Part shown: piece by piece, positions 1 through 7,254 of the stretch
How positions within the stretch are numbered: position 1 is the first letter of the stretch
How the letters are laid out: each line of letters opens with the position of its first letter
Assembly (NCBI GenBank): GCA_036677375.1
Contig: JAVBWO010000025.1
Span: forward strand, 1 to 45,249
Length of the DNA: 45,249 nucleotides
From: JAVBWO01 sp036677375
Lineage (GTDB): Bacteria; Bacillota; Dehalobacteriia; UBA4068; UBA4997
Direction of reading: 5' to 3'
The notes under the pieces: generated by a model
What the model was told of the DNA's origin: nothing
What the model saw: only the letters and a program-made list of their open reading frames with translations
Database searches by the model: none
Program-made: the position numbers and the translations under genes

Positions 1-23
1 TAATATTATTATCTGGAGGTTTT

Positions 24-164
24 ATGATGACAACGGAAAAACACATACTTGATTCTCAACAAGTAGCTCCGCCCTTACCTGACAACATCGGGATAAGTCA
101 ACCCTCGGGATTAGACCGCTTATCCAGACATCCAGATAACCGGTCGGTGGCGGTCAGGGTATAG
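24..164 (+). pseudogene. Truncated 5' end of an unidentified gene
   Basis: A rightward reading frame opens with ATG behind a good SD (ctggaggt at 12-19, 4-nt gap) and encodes about 39 residues beginning MMTTEKHILD. At about position 140 the sequence becomes the end of the leftward methylase gene, and the frame meets a stop at 162. The strong start and the abrupt change suggest the front of a real gene whose rest was removed when the two DNAs were joined. I do not recognise the family; a recombinase or transposase N-terminus is possible but unsupported. It marks the left edge of recognisable ICE sequence. Confidence 0.4.
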
Positions 165-1141
165 GAAATATCCGCCTGCCAGCCGAGACCGTTCCCACCG
201 TTTTGCGGCTGCCGGTCAATGGCATTGCCCGTGATGCAGATGGTATCCGGCTCCTGCGAAACCAGCGGTACATTGTTCCCGCCTGTGCCGTAACAGGCCG
301 ACATTGTTGGCGCGACCTTGTGGGGGCCGGTATATCGGGCGTCGATACCATGATTTTCGAACAGAACGGGTTGGTTGTTGCCGGAGGTTCCTGCCGCCGA
401 GGTAATGGTGGGGCAGACGCCCTCGCCGATTTCTGCACCGCCCTGCTGTGTCGCCATGACCAGCGGTTGGTGTCCGTGCTCGTCCGCGCGGAGCGTACCG
501 CTGATATCGTGCGAGAGATCAATGCGCTGTCCGCCTTGGTCGTTTAGGCACAGGATGGACGGCATCATGTTTCCGCCGTCAGATCCTTTCAGAGTCGGTG
601 CAAGTTCTTCCTGGTATCCAATGGTCCCGGCCGATGAGCCGGCGCCAGCGCAGAAAGCGGCGACATTTTTTTGGTTTGCGGCGGATGGCAGCGGTATTTC
701 TTTCGGAAAGGCAGGGGGCAAGCCGGCTTGCATTTTCAGCGCCGCATTGAGCTGCGGCGGCAGTTCCTTGCCGCGGGTTTCAGCCCTGCGAAGGATTCCC
801 AAGCAGGCGGTCCTGCTCAAATAGTATTTCAGGGGCACTTCCTCCTGCAAAATCTGCGACAAGGAAGATTCGACGCCGTCTTTGGGCGACGCCCCAGTAT
901 TGAGCGTCCAGAATTCGCCAAGCAAGGGAGAATTGAGTTCCCAGCACGGCCCCAGCAGATTCCCACCGCCCGGACGCAGGTCGAGGAACAGATAGTCCGT
1001 TGTCTGCAATTCGGATGGTTTCTTCGATGACCGCCCGGAAGTCTTCTCCCTCCGTCGATGAGAAAGCTCCGGGGACGTTTTCCCATACCATAATTCTTGG
1101 CCGAACAAACAGAGCTGTTCGACCATTTCGTTTGTCTGCAT
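98..1141 (-). CDS. Phage/ICE protein overlapping the cytosine methylase; C-terminus altered
   Basis: Predicted 347 aa. The start is decided by an SD (aaggag, 1149-1154) seven nt before ATG 1141, lying inside the methylase gene. The N-terminal 120 residues are read out of frame with the methylase and hold the motif KYYLSRTACLGILRRA followed by RGKELP (about residues 105-127), which I recognise from hypothetical proteins beside methylases in clostridial phages and ICEs. The rest carries repeated segments such as APTLKGSDGG and GTLRADEHGH, typical of the variable tail of phage-type C5 methylases. The last 13 residues (98-139) do not fit and come from unrelated DNA. The methylase motifs IX and X expected further on are missing. 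Function unknown. Confidence 0.7.
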   Translation of the reverse strand: MQTNEMVEQLCLFGQELWYGKTSPELSHRRREKTSGRSSKKPSELQTTDYLFLDLRPGGGNLLGPCWELNSPLLGEFWTLNTGASPKDGVESSLSQILQEEVPLKYYLSRTACLGILRRAETRGKELPPQLNAALKMQAGLPPAFPKEIPLPSAANQKNVAAFCAGAGSSAGTIGYQEELAPTLKGSDGGNMMPSILCLNDQGGQRIDLSHDISGTLRADEHGHQPLVMATQQGGAEIGEGVCPTITSAAGTSGNNQPVLFENHGIDARYTGPHKVAPTMSACYGTGGNNVPLVSQEPDTICITGNAIDRQPQNGGNGLGWQADISYTLTATDRLSGCLDKRSNPEG

Positions 1142-1451
1142 TTCTCATCTCCTTTATCACGCGGATCTGCTCCATGAAAAGGCCGGAGCGGGCCCCGGCC
1201 AATCCGGCTCTCGCTCCGGCTACGGATAAGTCCTGACATGGACTGCCGCCGCAGATAATGTCCACAGGCGGCAGTTTCGCCCCGTCCAGCTTGGTGATGT
1301 CCCCGACATGGATCATGTCAGGAAAACGCTGCTTTGTTACCTCGACGGGAAAGGTTTCGATCTCGCTTGCCCAAACGGGCACAACGCCATTGCGGATTGC
1401 CGCCAGCGGGAACCCCCCGATCCCATCGAAAAGGCTCCCCATAGTCAGCAT
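780..1451 (-). CDS. Orphan DNA (cytosine-5) methyltransferase, catalytic half
   Basis: Predicted 223 aa. It transfers a methyl group from S-adenosylmethionine to cytosine in DNA. Visible C5-methylase motifs are motif I (GSLFDGIGG, residues 5-13), motif IV with the catalytic Pro-Cys (GGSPCQ, Cys 72), motif VI (ENV, 124-126) and motif VIII (QRRRR, 190-194). The frame ends soon after motif VIII, so the target-recognition domain and motifs IX-X are not in this polypeptide. The next 362 nt are shared with the out-of-frame protein ending at 98. No restriction endonuclease is nearby, so an anti-restriction or regulatory role in the ICE is likely. Alone it may be inactive unless complemented by a second chain. 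Confidence 0.85.
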   Translation of the reverse strand: MLTMGSLFDGIGGFPLAAIRNGVVPVWASEIETFPVEVTKQRFPDMIHVGDITKLDGAKLPPVDIICGGSPCQDLSVAGARAGLAGARSGLFMEQIRVIKEMRNADKRNGRTALFVRPRIMVWENVPGAFSSTEGEDFRAVIEETIRIADNGLSVPRPASGRWESAGAVLGTQFSLAWRILDAQYWGVAQRRRRIFLVADFAGGSAPEILFEQDRLLGNPSQG

Positions 1452-1454
1452 GGC

Positions 1455-1823
1455 TTACATCCGCATGGAACAGAAAGGATGCCTTTCCGCAAACGGCCTT
1501 TCTTTTTCTGCCATTTCCTGCAGCATTACATATTTCACGGGGATATTGCACTGTGCCGCCATGTCAATCTCGCCCTTCATGCCTGGAGAAATAAAATCGC
1601 CGAACGCCCACAGCTCGTCGCAGCTTGCGAGCATTTTCTTGCCCATATCAAGGCCAAGCTGCCGCTCTTCCGGGCAGCCATCGTCCAGCACCTGCGGATA
1701 GAGCAGATGCGGCGCAAAAAAAGCGTACCCCTCGTTCATCACGAGCCTGCACGCTTCCTTTGCAAATTCTGTATTTCTTTCAATGTCCCCGGCGTAGGGG
1801 GACGCTACATAAATGAGTTTCAT
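1455..1823 (-). CDS. DUF4406 / nucleoside 2-deoxyribosyltransferase-like protein
   Basis: Predicted 122 aa, starting behind the SD ccggagg. The N-terminus MKLIYVASPYAGD and the later SCDELWAFGD pattern match the DUF4406 group of small Rossmann-like proteins related to nucleoside 2-deoxyribosyltransferases. These occur often in phages and ICEs, usually without a proven substrate. The gene is followed after three bases by the cytosine methylase start, so the two are probably cotranscribed. Family recognition is firm. Any role in nucleotide or DNA-base metabolism is inference. Confidence 0.8.
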   Translation of the reverse strand: MKLIYVASPYAGDIERNTEFAKEACRLVMNEGYAFFAPHLLYPQVLDDGCPEERQLGLDMGKKMLASCDELWAFGDFISPGMKGEIDMAAQCNIPVKYVMLQEMAEKERPFAERHPFCSMRM

Positions 1824-1839
1824 ATTGCCTCCGGTTTTA

Positions 1840-2742
1840 TTATTTTGCGATTGTCTGTGTGATTGTTCTGGTGGTGTTGACAGCCGCCTGCGCGGTGTAG
1901 ACAGCGCTCATAATATTGGCACGGGTGCTGGTGTCGAGTCCGAACGCGCCGCAGATACGCGGCACTTCTCCGGCCGCCAGCATAAGGCCGAGCCCCAACA
2001 GACAGTGATCGGGTATGACCATGAGCCCTGCGGCAAGAATAGTGGCCTGCAAAAACGTTGTGAGACACAGGCCGATGATCTGTTTACACCACTGAATAAA
2101 ACCGTCCATGTACCCGCGGGGAACGCTGAACATATACAGCGAGCCCACGGAAATCTGAATGAGCAGAATGCCGCCGCGCTTGAGGTTGCTGAAAAAGACT
2201 TTTATAACGGCATAGCCCATCATGATGATGATAAAAAGCACCATGATGGGGCTGGTTATGCTGCCCAACCCACTGAAGACCCCAGTGCCGACCGCGGCTT
2301 CGACCGTTTCCGCCGTACTGAGCTCGTTTATGATCTCCGTGGACAGCGTGTCGATTCCGCTGCCGTAGCCGGTGATTCCGGAGGTCAGGCTGGCTTGCAG
2401 CTCAACGGAGAGCTTGAATAATTCTACGGGCGCCGTTGTAAAAAGGCTTACGGCAAGAAAGCCCTTAAGTGCATTCAGCAGTGCATCCTTTACGCTGCCG
2501 CGTCCGTTCTGATAGTCGATGCCGGTTTCAAAGGCAGAAACCACAAGCCCTACAACATAGAGCGTCCATGCCAGATAGGAGAAAAACAGAACGATGCTCT
2601 GCACCCATGACATTTCGAACAGTTCCACGCCCATATTGCCCATCTGAGCAAAGAAATCACCGAGGAAGCCGACGATCTGGCTGTAAACCCAGTCGATGAT
2701 CTGATCCATGACGTCGCCGAGTAGAAAATCCCATATAAACAA
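1840..2742 (-). CDS. TrbL/VirB6-like conjugal transfer membrane protein
   Basis: Predicted 300 aa polytopic membrane protein. Hydrophobic stretches lie at about residues 45-70, 95-115, 165-190, 205-225 and 235-260, the pattern of the TrbL/VirB6 inner-membrane channel component of type IV secretion in clostridial ICEs. The start is TTG at 2742, supported by an SD (gaggtga, 2751-2757) eight nt upstream. The internal Met at 2709 has no SD. In related elements this gene follows the VirB2-like pilin directly. Here an oppositely oriented GTPase cassette separates them. The C-terminal tail (about 255-300) is soluble and Thr/Ala-rich. Confidence 0.75.
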   Translation of the reverse strand: MFIWDFLLGDVMDQIIDWVYSQIVGFLGDFFAQMGNMGVELFEMSWVQSIVLFFSYLAWTLYVVGLVVSAFETGIDYQNGRGSVKDALLNALKGFLAVSLFTTAPVELFKLSVELQASLTSGITGYGSGIDTLSTEIINELSTAETVEAAVGTGVFSGLGSITSPIMVLFIIIMMGYAVIKVFFSNLKRGGILLIQISVGSLYMFSVPRGYMDGFIQWCKQIIGLCLTTFLQATILAAGLMVIPDHCLLGLGLMLAAGEVPRICGAFGLDTSTRANIMSAVYTAQAAVNTTRTITQTIAK

Positions 2743-2899
2743 TTATGAATTCACCTCACTTTCGTTGTGCGCTTGCAGGTCGGTTTTATATACAAATCGC
2801 CCTGCTCTGTACTTGTGTAGGAATGATGGACAAGATAACTTTGCCATGATAAAATAAACGTATAAATTTTTATTTATTTAAGAGAGGAAGTAAATAAAT

Positions 2900-3100
2900 A
2901 TGAAAAAGAAACTGTCCTCAAAATTGTGGAGGCTTGTAGGAAGTATTACGCTTACAATTGTAGGTTTCATTATTGTACCGCCTCTTATCACAATAGTTAG
3001 CAACAAAGTATATAAGATGATGACCAGCACTGATAAAATTGATTTTGAAAACCTCGGGCCAGAAATTGTAAAGGAAGACGATGGTAAGGGAGAGAGCTAA
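2900..3100 (+). CDS. Small single-pass membrane protein of the GTPase cassette
   Basis: Predicted 66 aa, ATG behind the SD gaggaag. A Lys-rich N-terminus (MKKKLSSK) precedes one membrane helix (about residues 12-34, VGSITLTIVGFIIVPP), then a short acidic tail ending EDDGKGES. No family recognised. Its stop is two nt before the GTG start of the GTPase, so the pair is almost certainly one transcript. The DNA is AT-rich and lies opposite to the surrounding conjugation genes, both signs of separate acquisition. It may anchor or gate the GTPase at the membrane, which is inference from pairing alone. Confidence 0.6.
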   Translation: MKKKLSSKLWRLVGSITLTIVGFIIVPPLITIVSNKVYKMMTSTDKIDFENLGPEIVKEDDGKGES

Positions 3101-3102
3101 TT

Positions 3103-4236
3103 GTGGAAGTGAACACGGATAAAATTGCAGAAGAATGTATTAAAGCCATCGGTGAAAAAATCAAGAATCTTAAGACTCTTAATATCATTGTCGCGGGCAA
3201 AACCGGTGTAGGCAAAAGCACATTAATAAATAGTGTTTTTAGAGAGAAACTCGCGGAAACAGGAATGGGCAAGCCAGTTACTACGCACATGAGAAGAATA
3301 AGCAAAAAAGCGCTTCCTCTAACCATTTATGATACACGGGGATTTGAGTTGGGTAAGGATGCACAAAAAGAAGTGAAAAAGGAAGTGCTTGAAACAATCA
3401 AGCACGGCTTTGCTACGAGAGATATAAACGAAGCTATCCATTGCATCTGGTATTGCATCAATACAGCTTCCAATAGAGTAGAATCAGAAGAAATAGAGTG
3501 GCTTAGAGATTTTTCAAAAGAGAACCAGCTGACACAGGTTCCCATTATTATTGTGCTTACGCAGTCTTTCTCAAAGTCCAAAGCGACTGAAATGCGAAAT
3601 TTGATTTTAAACGAAAATCTTGATGTGGTTCAAGTAGTCCCCGTTCTTGCTGAAGATTATGAGATCGATGATGAATACGTAGCAAAAAAATTCGGTTTGG
3701 ATGTACTTATCAGAGTTATGTCGGAAACATTGCCAGAAGAATTGTTAGATACTTTGCAAAACGTTCAGAAAGCATCATTAGAAGAAAAAAAACGACACGC
3801 ACAGGCAGCGGTCGCAACGGCAACTGCAGCGGCGTTTGGCGAAGGATTTTCCCCAATTCCGTTCTCTGACTGTGCGGTACTAATTCCTACTCAAGTTGCC
3901 ATGTTAGCTTCTATCACTGTGATTTTTGGCCTTGACATTAACAAAAGGATTATTATGGGGTTTATCTCATCAACATTAGGATCAGGCGGAGCAACAATTG
4001 CTGGGAAAACGATTGTTGCCAATTTACTTAAATTGATTCCGGGAGCTGGAACAATCGCCGGAGGTGCTATCTCCGGGACAACAGCTGGTCTGTTGACGAC
4101 AACTCTGGGCGAAGCATATATTCTTTTAATGGAAGCAGTATTCAAGGGTGAAATTAGCAGTAGCGAGATTGGAACAGAAGTTGGCAAAGAAAAGTTGATG
4201 CTTCTATTTAAAAAACAGCTTAAAAAGGCAAAATGA
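3103..4236 (+). CDS. Dynamin/IRG-like membrane-associated GTPase
   Basis: Predicted 377 aa with GTG start behind agggagagag. The GTPase domain has G1 AGKTGVGKST (residues 31-40), G3 DTRG (77-80) and a divergent G4 at LTQSFSKSK (152-160) in place of NKxD. The C-terminal part (about 235-350) is rich in Gly, Ala and hydrophobic residues, as in GTPases with a YcjF/DUF697-like membrane domain. Such proteins bind or remodel membranes, and several bacterial dynamin-like GTPases act in phage defence. It is paired with the 66-aa membrane protein and sits as cargo between two conjugation genes on the other strand. GTPase identity is firm. A defence role is inference. Confidence 0.8.
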   Translation: MEVNTDKIAEECIKAIGEKIKNLKTLNIIVAGKTGVGKSTLINSVFREKLAETGMGKPVTTHMRRISKKALPLTIYDTRGFELGKDAQKEVKKEVLETIKHGFATRDINEAIHCIWYCINTASNRVESEEIEWLRDFSKENQLTQVPIIIVLTQSFSKSKATEMRNLILNENLDVVQVVPVLAEDYEIDDEYVAKKFGLDVLIRVMSETLPEELLDTLQNVQKASLEEKKRHAQAAVATATAAAFGEGFSPIPFSDCAVLIPTQVAMLASITVIFGLDINKRIIMGFISSTLGSGGATIAGKTIVANLLKLIPGAGTIAGGAISGTTAGLLTTTLGEAYILLMEAVFKGEISSSEIGTEVGKEKLMLLFKKQLKKAK

Positions 4237-4308
4237 ATAATGGCTATGACAAAAGGCCTCAAACATCAAAAGTGTGGCGCTTTTGTAAGTGGAAGCTTTC
4301 CGTCTTGC

Positions 4309-4337
4309 GAGCTGGGTAGACGCAAGCTACCCAGCTC
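4309..4337 (+). terminator. Hairpin between the GTPase and the pilin gene
   Basis: An 11-bp perfect stem (gagctgggtag 4309-4319 with ctacccagctc 4327-4337) and a 7-nt loop lie between convergent genes. The T-rich stretch after it is short on the plus strand (cttatttta), so it is a modest terminator for the cassette and perhaps for the leftward pilin transcript's opposite side. Confidence 0.55.
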
Positions 4338-4344
4338 ACTTATT

Positions 4345-4677
4345 TTACATTCCGAGAATCGTCCACACATACATCGGAGCTGTAAGCGTAAAAACAAGGC
4401 AGGCGAACAGGATGGCAGGGGCGCTCCACTCAAACTGACCGTGTTTCCTATAGTCGAAGTACGCCATGCCCAGCTTTGCAAAGAAAAACACGGCGAGGAT
4501 GAGATCGATGGCGGGGAAAACCACATTGTTAACTACCTGCTTGATCTGACCCGAGGCGTCATCCCAGGTCCCCTCGATGGCTCCGGCGACGTCACCGGCA
4601 GCGAGGGCGGGCGTCGCCATGCAGATGCAGACCAGAAGAACGAGGCAGAGGGCAGCGATGAGCTTTTTGCTTTTCAT
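4345..4677 (-). CDS. VirB2-like conjugative pilin (DUF3852)
   Basis: Predicted 110 aa from ATG 4677, preferred over an upstream TTG because an SD-like ggaaagga lies before it. A signal peptide (MKSKK start, hydrophobic core, cleavage near TPALAAG) is followed by a short soluble region and two membrane helices (about residues 45-65 and 80-100), with the conserved FDYRKHGQFEW loop between them. I recognise this as the DUF3852 family, the VirB2/TrbC-type pilin of clostridial ICEs. It would form the conjugative pilus or channel with VirB4, VirD4 and TrbL-like partners. Only the last of these is in the window. Confidence 0.8.
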   Translation of the reverse strand: MKSKKLIAALCLVLLVCICMATPALAAGDVAGAIEGTWDDASGQIKQVVNNVVFPAIDLILAVFFFAKLGMAYFDYRKHGQFEWSAPAILFACLVFTLTAPMYVWTILGM

Positions 4678-4705
4678 GATGTTATCAGTCCTTTCCAAAA
4701 TAATT

Positions 4706-4734
4706 GGCCGCTGAGAGTGAATTTCTCAGCGGCC
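4706..4734 (-). terminator. Hairpin between secreted protein and pilin genes
   Basis: An 11-bp stem (4706-4716 with 4724-4734, arms ggccgctgaga/tctcagcggcc) lies just after the stop of the 590-aa protein gene. On the minus strand it is followed by aattatttt, a weak T tract, so it may end or attenuate the leftward transcript before the pilin gene. Confidence 0.6.
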
Positions 4735-4746
4735 TTGTTGATACGC

Positions 4747-6519
4747 TTAAGGATTTGCCGGGGCAATGTGCCAATCCTGCCACAGATCACCCTGAATTGA
4801 AACGCTGTCCGTAAGATTTATGCTGAGCATTCCCGCGGGAGTCCAGCAGTCGAGCAGCCAAGTGTATGGCGTGTACGCTCCGTCAGGGAACCAGATCGGC
4901 GTGAAATGGGTTCGGCGGCTGTAAGTGGAATAGCGGTTCTGTTTGAACTCAAAGGACGATCTTTTGCCTGTGATTGTCGGCTCCAACAGTCGCCAGTAGG
5001 TTTCATAGCCAAACTCCGGGAAATAGGTCACGGCATTTTGTGCCGCGGTGACGGCGGAGGACTGGTCGGTCCGAACTCCGGCAGTCACGCTCTCCTGAAT
5101 GCCATAGCCGCTCTTTGTTGTCGTTGCCGTAGCCGTGGGGTTCATTTCATCCGGCGTAATGTCCATGTTGGCTGAAAGCGTTGCGGTATAGCTGTTATAA
5201 TCGAACTCCCACCAGCCATGGTCCTCCCACCAACCGCGGTCCACCCAATGATACCAGCGCTCCGTGTGCTTGTTCCCATCTGCGTCGGTATAGGTTGAGC
5301 TGTGCCAGCATTTTTCCCAGTTGGGAACCCATTCCCAGTATTCATACCACCACGGTGACCAGATGCCCCAGCTAAGAGAGGTCACTTCCTCCTTTTCGGG
5401 AACGGCGCTTTCTGTAAAGGCATCGTTACGGTCATCCGCCAGTGGATTTGGCGGATCGTTGCCGGAGAGGTCGATAATATTGCAGACCACGGCGCTTTGC
5501 ACCCATCCGCCCCCAGTGGTACTGACCTGAATCGTAATGACGCAGGGTTCGTCCGGCGTATGCCATTTCACCCAGGCGAGCTGACTATCGCCATCTGGAT
5601 AGTAGACGTTGCTCACGGTGTAGGTTGTGCCCTCAATGATAAACTTCACCGAAACCGGGTTGTCTGGATCAGACTGGCCGCCGCTGACCTCTACCGAGGT
5701 GATAACGTCGGTGTCCACACGATATTCATAGTCGTACTCAGACGGGACATACTGGTCGGTTTCCTCTTTAAATCGGACGATACCGATGCCGAGTGACGAG
5801 ATGATGTCCGAATCACTGACCTTTTGTGTGGTGCTGCCTGTCCATGCGGGATAGCCCAAGTCTGAGGTTTCAAGGAAAATCGCCAACGGCAGGTTTTTGT
5901 GGGTGAGCGAACCCATCCAACTTCGCAGATCGCCGTTGACCCGCTGATCATAGAGAGCCGCTTCTGTTGCGGTCATAACAAAAGCGGTTCCACTGTATAG
6001 GAATGCGGCCAGCGGTTCAATGATCAGCTTATAATCGCCGCTGATGAGTTCATCATAGCTAAAACCAACATAACCACAGATGCCGCGCAGTACCTGTTCA
6101 TCGCAAAAATAACTCTTGATGGCGGCAATACTGCCTGTTCCGCTATTGGTAGCGATGATTTTAGGCAGTGTTTGAGATGGAATAATATAGTTGTAGTTTC
6201 CTACAACGGGAGAAAGGGATGCTCCGCCATTATAAGAAGTCTTGCAAACCTTTCCAAAATGGATGATGTTTGATTTGTTCCATGCAAGCACATACTCCGG
6301 CGGTTTGATAAGGTCGACTGATGCTGAAACCGGACTCCGGCTTTCCGCGTCAACAATTGTCACTCTAACTCCGGAATCTCCGTACCAGATGTTGCCTTCG
6401 GAACCGTTGCCAAGGCCACTGCCACCAGTATCAATGTTGGGATCTCCTGCGGCGAATGCAGGAAGTGCAGTGCTTGCCAAAATGACGAAACATATTATCA
6501 CAGAGAGAATCTTTTTCAA
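4747..6519 (-). CDS. Large secreted Trp-rich protein of the Tad/ICE cluster
   Basis: Predicted 590 aa from TTG 6519, fixed by a strong SD (aaggaggtg) six to eight nt upstream. The longer frame upstream has no start signal and runs through a hairpin. A signal peptide (KKILSVIICF..., cleavage near PAFAAG) shows export. The body contains GVRVTIVDAESRSPVSASVD and LTHKNLPLAIFLETSDLGYP, conserved in hypothetical proteins of related ICEs. Residues about 380-441 hold 14 tryptophans in roughly 60 residues with many Tyr and His. No anchoring helix or sortase motif is seen at the C-terminus. It probably acts at the cell surface with the Tad pilus. Function unknown. Confidence 0.7.
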   Translation of the reverse strand: MKKILSVIICFVILASTALPAFAAGDPNIDTGGSGLGNGSEGNIWYGDSGVRVTIVDAESRSPVSASVDLIKPPEYVLAWNKSNIIHFGKVCKTSYNGGASLSPVVGNYNYIIPSQTLPKIIATNSGTGSIAAIKSYFCDEQVLRGICGYVGFSYDELISGDYKLIIEPLAAFLYSGTAFVMTATEAALYDQRVNGDLRSWMGSLTHKNLPLAIFLETSDLGYPAWTGSTTQKVSDSDIISSLGIGIVRFKEETDQYVPSEYDYEYRVDTDVITSVEVSGGQSDPDNPVSVKFIIEGTTYTVSNVYYPDGDSQLAWVKWHTPDEPCVITIQVSTTGGGWVQSAVVCNIIDLSGNDPPNPLADDRNDAFTESAVPEKEEVTSLSWGIWSPWWYEYWEWVPNWEKCWHSSTYTDADGNKHTERWYHWVDRGWWEDHGWWEFDYNSYTATLSANMDITPDEMNPTATATTTKSGYGIQESVTAGVRTDQSSAVTAAQNAVTYFPEFGYETYWRLLEPTITGKRSSFEFKQNRYSTYSRRTHFTPIWFPDGAYTPYTWLLDCWTPAGMLSINLTDSVSIQGDLWQDWHIAPANP

Positions 6520-6541
6520 TAAAGCACCTCCTTCAAAAGTG

Positions 6542-6571
6542 AAGGAGCGCAACCTTTCGGCTGCGCTCCTT
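6542..6571 (-). terminator. Hairpin in leader of the secreted-protein gene
   Basis: A 10-bp stem (aaggagcgca 6542-6551 with tgcgctcctt 6562-6571) lies between the DUF6550 stop and the TTG start at 6519. On the minus strand it is followed by cacttttg rather than a clean T run. It may be a partial terminator tuning read-through, or a stabilising hairpin. Confidence 0.5.
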
Positions 6572-6595
6572 TTACATATTCTGTTCTTGTTACGG

Positions 6596-7159
6596 TCAGT
6601 CCATGACGCCGACTTTGTTGCCGTTTTCGTAGATGGATTCGTCTTGAACCGCTGTCCCCTCACCGCTGCCGTCAACATATCCGAAGCCCGGCACATAGAT
6701 TTGGCCGCTCGCATTGGTGCTGCCGCCCTGCGGCTCTGTGCCATCAGAGGTCACGGTTGTCTGTCCCTCATCATAGGCAGGCGGCGTTTCGGCATTGCGC
6801 TCGTCCTCCGGCACATCTTCTCCATCATGATCGTCCTCGGCAGCGGTTAAGCTCTCCGGTTCGTCGGGCTTGACCGAATCAGCTTGAATGGTCTGCTCGG
6901 TGCCCTCGCTGTCCGCACCAGCGCCGGAAGTGGTGTTATTGTCGACCGCATCATCGGAGTCTATCTTAACCACGATATCTGAATTGCCCGTATCGTCAAT
7001 ATCCACGGTGGGATCAGAGGTGGATTCTGTATCGCTGCTCAGCGCCGGGTCATCGGTTGTCGCCGCAGTCCCGAAACGGCTTGCAATCACAACCACCAGC
7101 GCAACACAGACGAGTGCGCCCAGCACAATCAGCCATGTGCGTTTCGTTTTATCTTTCAT
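6596..7159 (-). CDS. DUF6550-type membrane-anchored acidic protein
   Basis: Predicted 187 aa behind the SD aaaggagg. A short basic N-terminus (MKDKTKRT) and one membrane helix (about residues 8-27) are followed by a long low-complexity tail rich in Asp, Glu, Ser and Thr, ending with a conserved-looking segment GQIYVPGFGYVDGSG. I recognise the layout as DUF6550, found with Tad-like clusters of clostridial ICEs. The tail would lie outside the membrane. Function unknown. Its position between the TadE-like pseudopilin and the large secreted protein links it to the pilus system. Confidence 0.65.
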   Translation of the reverse strand: MKDKTKRTWLIVLGALVCVALVVVIASRFGTAATTDDPALSSDTESTSDPTVDIDDTGNSDIVVKIDSDDAVDNNTTSGAGADSEGTEQTIQADSVKPDEPESLTAAEDDHDGEDVPEDERNAETPPAYDEGQTTVTSDGTEPQGGSTNASGQIYVPGFGYVDGSGEGTAVQDESIYENGNKVGVMD

Positions 7160-7254
7160 AGAGTTTGGCCTCCTTTTTTGTTCTCTGTGGATATCTCTCT
7201 ATTTCGCACCCTACCACAGAAGGGTATGAAAGTCTATTGATATTTTGGAGCTTT

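Noticed and set aside
203..1030. Several rightward frames of 110-150 codons opposite the methylase genes
   Set aside because: Antisense shadows: no SD, odd composition rich in Arg/Pro/Ser, and no recognisable motif.
4240..4800. Rightward 186-codon frame after the GTPase
   Set aside because: It runs antisense through the pilin gene and two hairpins and lacks a start signal of its own.
6520..6744. 75-residue N-terminal extension of the secreted protein
   Set aside because: It would read through a stem-loop, lacks an SD, and would bury the signal peptide.
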